Part shown: positions 27,330 to 35,654 of the stretch, one piece after another
Numbering within the stretch: position 1 is the stretch's first letter
Layout: each line of letters starts with the position of its first letter
NCBI GenBank assembly: GCA_002439755.1
Contig: DJPH01000052.1
Span: 1-64,000 of the forward strand
Direction of reading: 5' to 3'
Source of the DNA: Prevotellaceae bacterium UBA6417
GTDB lineage: Bacteria > Bacteroidota > Bacteroidia > Bacteroidales > Bacteroidaceae
Length of the DNA: 64,000 bases
Made by a program: the position numbers and the translations under genes
Notes under the pieces: generated by a model
The model's input: only the letters and a program-made list of their open reading frames with translations
What the model was told of the DNA's origin: nothing
Database searches by the model: none

Positions 27330-28824
27330 TAAAAAAACAATCGCAATCCTATTTTTGCTCCTGTGTGGCACCTTTGCTGCACAGGGGCAAAATGTTAAGC
27401 ACCGCATATATCCGGCTCCAAAGCTTACTCCTGAAGTTGAGCGCATCAGGACAACCATGCGCCCATTTAAGGCCAACCGCAATGTGGTTGTATTACCAAA
27501 ATATGTGGACAATTCTACTTCGAAGTATTTTCCTCCTATTATCAACCAAGACGGCGGTTCGTGTGCGCAGGCTTCAAGCATAGGCTATTTGTTTACCTAT
27601 GAAATAAATCGTTTGCTCGACCGTGATGCTTCTGAAAGTGCAATGAACCGTTTTTCCTATAAATTCTCTTGGAATATGGTTAATGGTGGTGAGGATCAAG
27701 GTGGATTTGCAGAAGAAGGTTTGTTCCTATCTAAAAAGTATGGTATGATGACCGAGGCCGACTACGGCAAATCGGGCACTTATCAGTTTAAGTGGGCAAC
27801 TGGTTATAGCAAATATTATAATGCTATGAAATATCGTACCGAAGAGATACTGACTTTTCCAGACAGTATAGAGTTGCTCAAGCGTTATCTCTATGATGCC
27901 GGTGACGGAAGTCACCCGGGAGGACTTCTTGCCTTTTCCACACAATCGGGCAACTGGTCGATTGATAATTATTACGATGGACCTTCGGGTACAGGCTATC
28001 ATTCATTGCTGAAAGGACTGGCTACTACAGGTGCTCATGCCATGACAATAGTTGGTTACGACGACTTGGTTACTTATACAGACAATAATGGCGTTGTCCA
28101 TAATGGAGCTTTTATTGTTGCAAATACGTGGGGCACATATTCGCACGACAGAGGTCGCTTTTATCTCCCGTATGACTTTTTCCGTGATGCTTCAGTGCCC
28201 GAAATCCAATTATCAAATAAAATGCAAGGTGCCAAGGTCTGCACTTATGAGCCTAAAGTTGTTTTCAAAATCCGTTTAAAGTATACTTCGCGCAATGATC
28301 TTTCGTTCGGAACGGCGTTTACAGGTGATGGCAAATCAGATCATGCTACCTTGTACAGTTATGCATCGGCTTTTCACAATCAAGGGGGCGATTATCCTAT
28401 GCAAGGCCAGTACCTGAGTGATGAGATCGAACTCGCGATAGATGCAACTCCATGTATTATGCCTGCCGAGCCCCAAAACGAGGTGTTCTATTTGGCAGTG
28501 AGAAAGTCTGCCATAGGTGCACGAATGGGTAAAGGGCAGGTTGAGAGTGTCTCTCTGATAGACTATCGTAGTGGGAAACCGATGGAATATCCTTGCCGTT
28601 CAACAGTTTTCCCTGCGGATATAAGACCCGGCCTCACTGAATTCTCGGTTGCTCCTGGAGCCTGTATATTGGCTTCTGCTTCTGCCTACAAATACATAGA
28701 AGACAATAATGCCACTGACAAGGTGTTCCTCATTAGAACGGCAGACGGCCAAAATGCGAAATTACGTTTTTCAAATCTTGATTCTGAGAACGGAACCATT
28801 GATATCAGATACAATACAAAATGA
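27319..28824 (+). CDS. Exported papain-like (C1) cysteine protease
   Basis: 501 residues. The signal peptide MVNNKKTIAILFLLLCGTFAAQG is followed by a C1-type catalytic domain with no obvious long propeptide: oxyanion Gln77 and nucleophile Cys82 in INQDGGSCAQASS, His240 in TTGAHAMTIVGYDD and Asn269 in AFIVANTWGT. Papain usually has CGSCW here; the CAQAS variant occurs in bacterial relatives. A C-terminal beta-rich domain of about 200 residues may bind substrate. It overlaps the previous gene by 11 bases and the next by 4, so it is part of the same operon and probably works with the two C25-like proteases. Confidence 0.85.
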   Translation: MVNNKKTIAILFLLLCGTFAAQGQNVKHRIYPAPKLTPEVERIRTTMRPFKANRNVVVLPKYVDNSTSKYFPPIINQDGGSCAQASSIGYLFTYEINRLLDRDASESAMNRFSYKFSWNMVNGGEDQGGFAEEGLFLSKKYGMMTEADYGKSGTYQFKWATGYSKYYNAMKYRTEEILTFPDSIELLKRYLYDAGDGSHPGGLLAFSTQSGNWSIDNYYDGPSGTGYHSLLKGLATTGAHAMTIVGYDDLVTYTDNNGVVHNGAFIVANTWGTYSHDRGRFYLPYDFFRDASVPEIQLSNKMQGAKVCTYEPKVVFKIRLKYTSRNDLSFGTAFTGDGKSDHATLYSYASAFHNQGGDYPMQGQYLSDEIELAIDATPCIMPAEPQNEVFYLAVRKSAIGARMGKGQVESVSLIDYRSGKPMEYPCRSTVFPADIRPGLTEFSVAPGACILASASAYKYIEDNNATDKVFLIRTADGQNAKLRFSNLDSENGTIDIRYNTK

Positions 28825-29219
28825 AACTTACGATAAAAACATTCCTGTTCGGTCTTTTCCTTGTTCTGTTTGCTTTTGCTTCGTGTGCAAGTGAAAACGA
28901 TAACGGTGCAGCCCAGTCAGATAAATTGCTGACAATAACTTTTAAGAAAGACCATTGGACATACGTGTCTCTTCGTGAAGGAAGGGTATTAGGACAGGCC
29001 TCCATTAGTGATTCAACGGCTGAAAAATCCTGGAAAGCTCGTACAGATTGGGATATAGCCATTTGTAATGGTTATATCCGTACTAATAGTGGTGCTTCCG
29101 GTTCCGGCCTTGGAGGCATTACAGTCAGCTCTTTGCCTTATGACGAAACAGATGTTTCATCGGCTTCCGGATTTGTTGTTGACGCGGATACCATTTGTAT
29201 CGAAAAAGACTCATTTTGA
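28821..29219 (+). CDS. Short HmuY-like lipoprotein, probably C-terminally truncated
   Basis: 132 residues. The lipobox FAFASC (Cys22) is followed by ASENDNG. The body matches the N-terminal half of HmuY-family haem- or ligand-binding lipoproteins: ITFKKDHWTYVSLREGRVLG, then DWDIAICNGYIRTNSGASGSGLGGI. Family members are usually near 200 residues or more; this one stops soon after and its last 82 bases overlap the convergent nadD gene. It starts in an ATGA overlap with the protease gene. The HmuY resemblance rests on the DWDIA and RTNSGxSG blocks; ligand-binding residues cannot be judged. Confidence 0.65.
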   Translation: MKLTIKTFLFGLFLVLFAFASCASENDNGAAQSDKLLTITFKKDHWTYVSLREGRVLGQASISDSTAEKSWKARTDWDIAICNGYIRTNSGASGSGLGGITVSSLPYDETDVSSASGFVVDADTICIEKDSF

Positions 29220-29788
29220 GCTAACGCTTTCCTGCATTCATCGTTAACTTTCGAATCCAACCACTGTGACACATCGTCGCCCTGTTTGAGCTTTTGGCGA
29301 ATTTCTGTAGAGCTGATTGGGTAGAGCTGTAAATGTAGAAAATTTATATTTGCTGAGACTTTTGGCGCTTTTGTCTGAAAACCAGCACGCGGATAAACTA
29401 TGATGGGATACTCTTTAAGTATTTCATCATAGTTTATCCATTTGTGAAAGCAATTCCAATTATCAGCACCGATAATCAGTGTGAACGAATGTTGCGGATA
29501 AGTTTTCTTTAAAGCTCTTAGTGTACAGTATGTGTAAGAAGGACGTGGCAATCCAAATTCAAAATCGGATACTTGAATGTTCGGATGACCTGCTACAGCT
29601 AATCGTGCCAATTGCAGCCTAAATTGGTCGTCCCACAAATCATTGTTTTCTTTTAGCGGATTCTGTGGTGACACCATTAGCCATATTTCGTCTAAAAGGC
29701 CTAACTGCAATATTTGTTCGGCCAAGGCTATGTGCCCTTTGTGAACAGGGTTGAACGACCCACCGAATATGCCTGTTCTGATAGCCAT
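29138..29788 (-). CDS. nadD: Nicotinate-nucleotide adenylyltransferase
   Basis: 216 residues. It adenylates nicotinate mononucleotide in NAD synthesis. The nucleotidyltransferase motif GIFGGSFNPVHKGH (about 7-20), the SPQNPLK block, GADNWNCFHKW, and the second motif ISSTEIRQKL are all present. Most bacterial NadD proteins are about 190 residues; the last 25 or so here (FSIQMVSASTTNPEADETSVSS) look like an added tail encoded opposite the HmuY-like gene. It is last in the operon yicC-gmk-nadD, 13 bases behind gmk. Confidence 0.93.
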   Translation of the reverse strand: MAIRTGIFGGSFNPVHKGHIALAEQILQLGLLDEIWLMVSPQNPLKENNDLWDDQFRLQLARLAVAGHPNIQVSDFEFGLPRPSYTYCTLRALKKTYPQHSFTLIIGADNWNCFHKWINYDEILKEYPIIVYPRAGFQTKAPKVSANINFLHLQLYPISSTEIRQKLKQGDDVSQWLDSKVNDECRKALAQNESFSIQMVSASTTNPEADETSVSS

Positions 29789-29800
29789 TTTAATTGTTGG

Positions 29801-30367
29801 TTAGTGGTGCAGAAACTTCCCAACGGTTTCTATCGCTTGTCTGACGGCAATTTCGAGTTGGTCGTTTGTAATGATAACATCAAAGTCTTTTGCGAATGAA
29901 AGTTCGTATTCGGCTTTCTTTACTCGGTCTTCTATGACTTCGGGACTGTCGGTGCCGCGTTTCTGCAAACGTTGGCGCAAGGTCTCGACCGAAGGCGGTT
30001 GTATGAAAACGAGCAAAGCTTGATTGCCATAAATCCTTTTTACGTTTAAAGCTCCTTTTACATCGATGTCAAGCACAACGTTTTCTCCGTTCTTGAGCTG
30101 TTTTTCAACTTCCGATTTCAGCGTTCCATAATACTTGTCATGATATACTTCTTCGTATTCCAAGAAAGCGTTTTCCTTGATTTTTTCTTTGAATTGTTCA
30201 GGTGTAAGAAAAAAATATTCTTTTCCGTTTTGTTCTTGTCCGCGTGGAGCACGGCTTGTTGCACTCACCGAGAAATGCAAATTGAAATCATTTTGCATCA
30301 GGTAATTGATAATGGTGCTTTTCCCACTTCCGCTTGGAGCCGAGAATACGATTAATTTTCCTTCCAT
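29801..30367 (-). CDS. gmk: Guanylate kinase
   Basis: 188 residues, normal size. It phosphorylates GMP to GDP. P-loop FSAPSGSGKSTI at about 8-19, the GMP-binding block SATSRAPRGQEQNGKEYFFL, GTLKSEVEKQL, VLDIDVKGALNVK and the lid RLQKRGTDSPEVIEDR are all intact. It is cytoplasmic and lies between yicC (15 bases upstream) and nadD (13 bases downstream), an order that recurs in Bacteroidota. Confidence 0.97.
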   Translation of the reverse strand: MEGKLIVFSAPSGSGKSTIINYLMQNDFNLHFSVSATSRAPRGQEQNGKEYFFLTPEQFKEKIKENAFLEYEEVYHDKYYGTLKSEVEKQLKNGENVVLDIDVKGALNVKRIYGNQALLVFIQPPSVETLRQRLQKRGTDSPEVIEDRVKKAEYELSFAKDFDVIITNDQLEIAVRQAIETVGKFLHH

Positions 30368-30382
30368 TTCAATTTGGTGCTT

Positions 30383-31258
30383 TTATAACACGTTTAATAC
30401 CTGCTCTTTGATCTGTTCCAGCTCGTCTTTCATCTTTACCACTAAATTTTGCATTTCCGCCTGATTGCTTTTGCTGCCTAATGTATTGATCTCCCGTCCC
30501 ATCTCTTGTGAAATAAAACCAAGTTTTTTGCCTTGCGGCTCGTTTTTATCCATGGTTTCCCTAAAGTATTTCAAGTGGTTGGACAAACGTTGTTTTTCCT
30601 CGTTGATGTCGAGCTTTTCGATATAATAAATCATTTCTTGCTCCAGGCGTCCCTTGTCATAATCAATTCCGGGCAACTCTTTCAGCTGTTGCAGAATCTG
30701 ACCTTTAATTTTTTCGATGCGAGCTGCTTCGTAAAGTTTCACATTGTCCAAGTACGAAGCAATGTTGTTGAGCTTTTCCTCAAACTTGCGTTTTATGGCT
30801 TCACCTTCCTGATGTCTGAATTCTATCAGTTTGTCAATGGCTTCGTTAATGGCATTCCTGATTGTCAGCCATTCTTCGTCATTCAGTTCTTCATTGGCAA
30901 CCTGGCCGCTGATGTTAGGCAGATGCACAATGACATCCCACCAATTTGCAGGCTCTTTTATGTCTTCTTCACGGCATATTTCGCGTATTTGTCCTATATA
31001 TCCCTTAATGGCTTCTTTAGAAAGTATGCTCGGCTGTGCACCATTTGTTTCTTCAACCCAAAGAGTGAAATCTATTTTCCCACGTTTCAGCCTCTCTGTA
31101 AGCATTGTACGCATTTCCAGGTCTTTTTCCAAAAACATGGGTGCTATATGCGTTGAAATATCGATATTTTTACTGTTGAGTGATTTTATTTCAATGTGTA
31201 CTTTTTTGTTTCCACAAATGGTTTCAGCTTTTCCGAAGCCTGTCATTGATAGAATCAT
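30383..31258 (-). CDS. yicC: YicC/YloC-family endoribonuclease
   Basis: 291 residues. It begins with the family signature MILSMTGFGKAE and contains VEIKSLN-like IEIKSLNSKNIDIS, then a helical middle, and ends with the conserved block LSNHLKYFRETMDKNEPQGKKLGFISQEMGREINTLGSKSN. YicC proteins are stress-linked RNA endonucleases, YloC being the Gram-positive form; the target RNAs here are unknown. It is first gene of the operon with gmk and nadD. The -7 box at 31282-31289 lies just upstream. Confidence 0.93.
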   Translation of the reverse strand: MILSMTGFGKAETICGNKKVHIEIKSLNSKNIDISTHIAPMFLEKDLEMRTMLTERLKRGKIDFTLWVEETNGAQPSILSKEAIKGYIGQIREICREEDIKEPANWWDVIVHLPNISGQVANEELNDEEWLTIRNAINEAIDKLIEFRHQEGEAIKRKFEEKLNNIASYLDNVKLYEAARIEKIKGQILQQLKELPGIDYDKGRLEQEMIYYIEKLDINEEKQRLSNHLKYFRETMDKNEPQGKKLGFISQEMGREINTLGSKSNQAEMQNLVVKMKDELEQIKEQVLNVL

Positions 31259-31281
31259 AGCGTTATACTTGTAATGGATTA

Positions 31282-31289
31282 CAAAGTTA
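31282..31289 (-). promoter_or_regulatory. -7 box of the yicC-gmk-nadD operon
   Basis: Minus-strand TAACTTTG, 24 bases upstream of the yicC start. Confidence 0.6.
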
Positions 31290-31326
31290 GTGATTTCTTG
31301 TCTATTCCCTTCTTGCCTGCTCTCGA

Positions 31327-31761
31327 TTATTGCCGTTTTTTCTTAAAGAAATCCTGCACGAGACGGCTTGCTTCATCGGCCAGCACGCCACGGATTACTT
31401 CTGTCTTCGGATGCAACGCATTGGGGGCATATCGTGTAAAACCGCGCTTTTCATCGCTTGCGCCATAGACCAGTCTTCCTATTTGCGACCACCCTATGGC
31501 TCCGGCACACATTGTACACGGCTCTACAGTGACGTACAATGTACATCCTGTGAGATATTTTCCGCCTATTGTGTTGGCTGCTGCTGTAATGGCCTGCATT
31601 TCGGCATGGGCAGTAACATCACAAAGATGTTCTGTCATGTTGTGACCGCGGGCTATAATTGTGTCATTCGATACAATAACAGCTCCAATGGGCACTTCGT
31701 CTATCCGTTCGGCACATCGCGCCTCTTCCAACGCTTTTTTCATATAGTAGATATCATCCAT
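31327..31761 (-). CDS. tadA: tRNA-specific adenosine deaminase
   Basis: 144 residues. It deaminates adenosine-34 of tRNA-Arg(ACG) to inosine. The zinc and catalytic residues are His52 and Glu54 (AHAEMQAI) with Cys82 and Cys85 (PCTMCAGAI), and RLVYGASDEKRG is the expected following strand. The length is slightly below that of E. coli TadA but complete. It is transcribed divergently from yraN, with the two promoters interleaved in 31782-31828. Confidence 0.94.
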   Translation of the reverse strand: MDDIYYMKKALEEARCAERIDEVPIGAVIVSNDTIIARGHNMTEHLCDVTAHAEMQAITAAANTIGGKYLTGCTLYVTVEPCTMCAGAIGWSQIGRLVYGASDEKRGFTRYAPNALHPKTEVIRGVLADEASRLVQDFFKKKRQ

Positions 31762-31781
31762 GGTATTGCCTTAATTTGCTG

Positions 31782-31815
31782 CAAAGGTATTATTTTATTT
31801 GCGATAAGCAACAAA
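31782..31815 (-). promoter_or_regulatory. Promoter of tadA
   Basis: Minus-strand TACCTTTG (plus CAAAGGTA, 31782-31789) with a minus-strand TTTG at 31812-31815, spacing 22. It overlaps the oppositely directed yraN promoter. Confidence 0.65.
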
Positions 31816-31828
31816 AGCCGTAAATTTG
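31798..31828 (+). promoter_or_regulatory. Promoter of the yraN-birA-MATE operon
   Basis: TTTG (31798-31801), 19 bases, TAAATTTG (31821-31828): an ideal Bacteroidota promoter, 20 bases before ATG 31849. It excludes any earlier start codon for yraN. Confidence 0.8.
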
Positions 31829-31848
31829 CACCGAAAACCAATCATGTC

Positions 31849-32313
31849 ATGGCTATTCATAACTATATCGGTTCGTGGGGAGAAATGATGGCTCAGCGCT
31901 ATTTATTGCTTCGAGACTACCACATCCGCGATGTGGATTGGCACTGCGGTCATTGCGATTTGGATATTGTTGCAGAGAAACTGGGCTTCATTATCTTTGT
32001 CGAAGTCAAGACAAGAACGTCTGACGATTTTGCGGCTCCCGAAGATGCTGTGGATCGTGACAAGATACGCCACCTGCTTGCCACCGGAAATGCATATATG
32101 GGAATGTATAAGCTTGATATGCCATGTCAATTTGATGTTATTACCATAGTAGGCAACGAACAATCCTATCGCGTGCACCACATAAAACAGGCATTCGATG
32201 CTTTCAACTACCATGATACCTTTGAATACAAAGGCCGCTATGGAGGACCACCTGCTGCAGAGAGCCGGCAAGATTGGTTTATAACCCACAATACATCTTA
32301 TCAGAATGAATGA
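31849..32313 (+). CDS. YraN/UPF0102 family endonuclease-like protein
   Basis: 154 residues. The opening AIHNYIGSWGEMMAQRYLLLRDYHIRDVDWH and the core GHCDLDIVAEKLGFIIFVEVKTR are those of the UPF0102 family, which has a Holliday-junction-resolvase-like nuclease fold (Asp, Glu-x-Lys residues visible). The biological role is undefined; a DNA-processing function is presumed. The frame is open further upstream, antisense to tadA, but the promoter at 31798-31828 sets the start at 31849. The last 8 bases overlap birA. Confidence 0.9.
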   Translation: MAIHNYIGSWGEMMAQRYLLLRDYHIRDVDWHCGHCDLDIVAEKLGFIIFVEVKTRTSDDFAAPEDAVDRDKIRHLLATGNAYMGMYKLDMPCQFDVITIVGNEQSYRVHHIKQAFDAFNYHDTFEYKGRYGGPPAAESRQDWFITHNTSYQNE

Positions 32314-33067
32314 ACAGTTCCCGATTAGCCTTGTAGAACTATCTGAAACCACTTCAACCAATGACGAAGTAAAACGTCGCCTGCCTTGGTGTGATGACAA
32401 GATGCTGGTTGTTTCTGCCATGTGTCAAACAGCAGGAAGAGGCCAAAAAGGCAATAAATGGGAAAGCAATCCTCGCGAAAATCTTCTCTATAGTATCGGC
32501 ATAAAGCCTTGCTTCTTGCCGCCACGTTGCCAGTTCTTATTGCTACAGGCCGCTTCGTTGTCGATATGCCGCGCTTTGAACCGATATGCTTCCGGATTCA
32601 GGATAAAGTGGCCCAACGATATCTATTATGGAGAGCATAAGATTAGCGGAACCTTGATTGAAATCGAATTGCATGGCGACAGCATCTCCCGGTGTGTGCT
32701 TGGCTCCGGAATCAATCTGAACCAAATGAGCTTTTCATCTTATCCGCCCAATCCTATATCCTTGAAAATGATAACAGATCGCCATATTGAACCAAATCAG
32801 GTACTGTCGGCAGTCATTTCACATTTTACTTCCTATTACGAACTGTTGGAACAAAAAGAATATAATGCTATCCGCGAACAATATTGCAGCATGTTGTTCA
32901 GGCGTGAAGGCTTTCATGCCTATCGCGACGGCAACGGTGTGTTCAGTGCCCGTTTGGAACGTGTTGAACCTGATGGCCATCTGCTTTTGCGTGATGCCGA
33001 CGACCATTTAAGGCGTTATGGTTTCAAAGAAGTGAGATTTGTGTTGAATTCATTGGAATGCAATTAA
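32306..33067 (+). CDS. birA: Biotin--[acetyl-CoA-carboxylase] ligase
   Basis: 253 residues, the monofunctional (catalytic-domain) type without the N-terminal DNA-binding helix-turn-helix, so it should not regulate transcription. It activates biotin with ATP and transfers it to carboxylase lysines. Signatures are TTSTNDEVKRR, the biotinyl-AMP loop QTAGRGQKGNKWES, RIKWPNDIYYGEHKISGTLIEI and GSGINLNQ. It overlaps yraN by 8 bases and the MATE gene by 10, so the three genes are tightly coupled. Confidence 0.95.
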   Translation: MNEQFPISLVELSETTSTNDEVKRRLPWCDDKMLVVSAMCQTAGRGQKGNKWESNPRENLLYSIGIKPCFLPPRCQFLLLQAASLSICRALNRYASGFRIKWPNDIYYGEHKISGTLIEIELHGDSISRCVLGSGINLNQMSFSSYPPNPISLKMITDRHIEPNQVLSAVISHFTSYYELLEQKEYNAIREQYCSMLFRREGFHAYRDGNGVFSARLERVEPDGHLLLRDADDHLRRYGFKEVRFVLNSLECN

Positions 33068-34398
33068 GACATCTGACTTTTTTCGGTACTTTCGACAAGG
33101 CAATTCTTCGCATAGCCTTGCCTGCCATCGTTTCTAACATCACTGTTCCCTTGCTTGGTTTGGTCGATACCGCTATTGTCGGCCATTTGGGCTCTTCTGT
33201 CTATATCGGAGCCATTGCTGTGGGCGGAATGATTTTTAGTGTGGTATATTGGCTGTTCGGCTTTTTACGTGCTGGGACAAGCGGTTTTGCCTCGCAGGCA
33301 TTGGGTGCAGGCTGTCGTGGCAATGTGGCAGTTGCTCTTTATCGCTCTGCTTTTTTTGCCCTGTCAATTTCGAGCCTCATCCTGCTATTGCAGCATCCTG
33401 TCGGAGAATTGGCTTTCTATCTTGTCAACGCATCACCCGAAGTTGAGGCGGCAGCACGCACTTATTTTAACATTTGCATATGGGGAGCTCCGGCAGTGAT
33501 TCTTTTGTATGCGTTTAATGGCTGGTTTATTGGCCTTCAGAGTACAACTGTAACCATGACCGTGGCTCTGGTCCAAAATGTGGCGAACATTGCCGCCAGT
33601 TTGTTTTTTGTCTATGTCCTTGGCATGCAGGTGGCCGGAGTTGCCTTGGGTACAGTGCTTGCTCAATATGTAGGGCTTGCAGTGGCAATAGCTTTATGGC
33701 TGAAAAAATTTGCATTCTATCGCCATGTGGACTCTTCTGCAAGCATTTTCGACGGCCGTGAGTTGCTAGCCTTCCTTCGTGTCAATCGCGATATCTTTCT
33801 ACGCACTCTTTGCATCCTTTCAGTTACGTCATTCTTTACTGCTGCAGGTGCACGTCAGGGCGACCTCATGTTAGCAGCCAATACCGTTTTGCTCCAGTTC
33901 TTCTATCTTTTTTCTTATTTCATGGATGGCTTCTCGAATGCAGGCGAAGCATTAGCCGGGCATTATACCGGAGCGCATGATGTCAAGTCTTTTAGAGCTA
34001 CGGTAAGCTGCCTTTTTAAATGGGGCATGATTGTTGCCATTGCTTTCACCATAGCCTATGCTATTTTCGGTGATTCCCTGTTGTCTTTGTTGACCAATAA
34101 TGGCGAAGTCTTGGCACGCGCTCATAGTTACTCCTTGTGGATGGCCGTCATACCTTGTGCTGGTTTTGCAGCGTTTTTGTGGGATGGTATTTTTATCGGC
34201 ATCACATCTACAGGACGCCTTTTTCTATCCATGCTGTTGGCTACAATCCTGTTTTTCCTTTCCTATGCCACATTGTTTCCGCTGATAGACAATCATGGCC
34301 TTTGGATAGCCTTCTGCTTGTTCCTTTTGGGACGTGGCTTGCTTCAAACAGTGTTATTTCCCGCTGCTGTTGCCAAAAAAATAGCTCCTTTCAGGTAG
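33058..34398 (+). CDS. MATE-family multidrug/solute efflux transporter (DinF-like)
   Basis: 446 residues with about twelve membrane segments in two related halves. The start block ILRIALPAIVSNITVPLLGLVDTAIVGHLGS is characteristic of the DinF branch of the MATE family, which exchanges cationic drugs or metabolites for protons or sodium. It lies in the inner membrane; the substrate is unknown. It overlaps birA by 10 bases. Its last codons form one arm of the terminator used by the convergent nucleoside hydrolase gene (34384-34413). Confidence 0.92.
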   Translation: MQLRHLTFFGTFDKAILRIALPAIVSNITVPLLGLVDTAIVGHLGSSVYIGAIAVGGMIFSVVYWLFGFLRAGTSGFASQALGAGCRGNVAVALYRSAFFALSISSLILLLQHPVGELAFYLVNASPEVEAAARTYFNICIWGAPAVILLYAFNGWFIGLQSTTVTMTVALVQNVANIAASLFFVYVLGMQVAGVALGTVLAQYVGLAVAIALWLKKFAFYRHVDSSASIFDGRELLAFLRVNRDIFLRTLCILSVTSFFTAAGARQGDLMLAANTVLLQFFYLFSYFMDGFSNAGEALAGHYTGAHDVKSFRATVSCLFKWGMIVAIAFTIAYAIFGDSLLSLLTNNGEVLARAHSYSLWMAVIPCAGFAAFLWDGIFIGITSTGRLFLSMLLATILFFLSYATLFPLIDNHGLWIAFCLFLLGRGLLQTVLFPAAVAKKIAPFR

Positions 34399-34413
34399 AA
34401 ACCCGAAAGGAGC
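34384..34413 (-). terminator. Terminator of the nucleoside hydrolase gene, inside the MATE 3' end
   Basis: Arms GCTCCTTTC (34384-34392) and GAAAGGAGC (34405-34413) pair perfectly. Read on the minus strand the stem is followed by TATTTTTTTGG, so it terminates the minus-strand gene; on the plus strand only A residues follow. One arm and the T-tract are coding sequence of the MATE gene. Confidence 0.8.
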
Positions 34414-34459
34414 AAAAATGATATGGTAGGCTGAAAGTTCAGCCTCTTGTGCTATGAAT

Positions 34460-35494
34460 TCAATCTTTTACGCGTTTGGCTTTTTGCGGAATGGTTTCAA
34501 CGAAAAATTGCTTGATGCGTCTTCCCTGTTCGGGCGTAATAGTAAGGTATGAATGAAGCCCGTTTGCTTCCTGTGTGAAATCAGTGTGCCCTTTTTCATC
34601 AACAACGATCGTACCTTTGGGCGATTGTGTCATGAATTTGCCGGGCTCCAACACTTCTAAAACGGCCGTTAAGTCCCATGTGGGTCTGTCGTAGGGCATT
34701 TTTGCGTAAGCCTTGTAAGCTTCAACCATTGGGTGGCGTGTAGTCCAGCCAAAATCGTTTTCGATGCTTTTTCCCGGATATTGTACGGCTTCTCCCAATT
34801 CAAATGGCGAAGTCACGATGGGAATCGGACTCTCCTTAAACAGCTTGGCACATGCGGCAATGTCTTTGACAACGTTGTATTCCGTAAGGTGACGCTGGTC
34901 AAAATTTCCTGCCATGAGCGAAAATAACTTCACTTTCTTTTTAATCAGTTCCCGCCCGTTCAAAGAAGAGTAAGAATCAGGCCGGGTATCAAGCAGACGA
35001 GCCAAATTGGTAGAAAAACCGACGGAAATGATAACAACAGAGTGGTCGGGCTGTTTGGATAGTATTTTGCGATACAGTTGTTCCGCATCAGGTAGTTTGG
35101 TAACGTCTTTGACGGAGGTTTTAAATGCCGGCTTTCCGTTGGCTTTCATATCAGAGACTGCCAACGTATAGTCGTTTGGATGTTTGCACTCTGCACCGTT
35201 GCGGACGATGCCAATGGGTATCTTTGGATAGCCATACCAGGTGTTCATGATATCAATGAAATGTGCAGAACTCGCACCCTCCTTGTTTGTCATAATGGCC
35301 AAAAGCTTGATTTTTCCTTGATCCATATATTTATAGAGAAGATCCAAGGCGAGAGCGTCGTCAATATCATTTCCCATGTCAGTTTCGAAAATGACCAATT
35401 GGGGTCTTTCCTTTGCTGTTCCGTCGGCTTTTGCAGTGCCGGCAAAACTTGTTGAAAAGATTAGCAATGCTAAAAAGGCAAGTAGTTTTTTCAT
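34460..35494 (-). CDS. Exported inosine-uridine-type nucleoside hydrolase
   Basis: 344 residues from this start, which begins a signal peptide (MKKLLAFLALLIFSTSFAGTAKA). The calcium-binding signature is FETDMGNDIDDALALDLL, and a late aspartate occurs in RPTWDLTAVL, as in ribonucleoside hydrolases. It would split nucleosides to ribose and base in the periplasm. The frame stays open to 35692, but the -7 box at 35525-35532 lies downstream of that ATG, so 35494 is chosen. It is a single-gene unit with its own terminator. Some members of this fold act on other glycosides. Confidence 0.85.
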   Translation of the reverse strand: MKKLLAFLALLIFSTSFAGTAKADGTAKERPQLVIFETDMGNDIDDALALDLLYKYMDQGKIKLLAIMTNKEGASSAHFIDIMNTWYGYPKIPIGIVRNGAECKHPNDYTLAVSDMKANGKPAFKTSVKDVTKLPDAEQLYRKILSKQPDHSVVIISVGFSTNLARLLDTRPDSYSSLNGRELIKKKVKLFSLMAGNFDQRHLTEYNVVKDIAACAKLFKESPIPIVTSPFELGEAVQYPGKSIENDFGWTTRHPMVEAYKAYAKMPYDRPTWDLTAVLEVLEPGKFMTQSPKGTIVVDEKGHTDFTQEANGLHSYLTITPEQGRRIKQFFVETIPQKAKRVKD

Positions 35495-35524
35495 GTTGCT
35501 TATATTGATGTTTGATGTGACAAA

Positions 35525-35553
35525 CAAAGATAGGCAGTTTTTATAACAACAAA
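35525..35553 (-). promoter_or_regulatory. Promoter of the nucleoside hydrolase gene
   Basis: Minus-strand TATCTTTG (plus CAAAGATA, 35525-35532) with a TTTG at 35550-35553 on the minus strand, spacing 17. Confidence 0.65.
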
Positions 35554-35575
35554 AACTGTTTGTCGCGAAAAGTTC

Positions 35576-35617
35576 AAAAAAATCAAGTTGGCCGATAGGA
35601 TAACAGCCAACTTGATT
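35576..35617 (-). terminator. Rho-independent terminator of rpsP
   Basis: Perfect 12-bp stem: AATCAAGTTGGC (35581-35592) with GCCAACTTGATT (35606-35617), followed on the minus strand by a T-run. Confidence 0.9.
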
Positions 35618-35654
35618 ATACGTTTTAGTTAGTAAGTTGTGAAAATGGCGAGCC

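Noticed and set aside
31330..31848. Possible N-terminal extension of the yraN gene, antisense to tadA
   Set aside because: An ideal promoter at 31798-31828 and the family start MAIHNYIG place the start at 31849.
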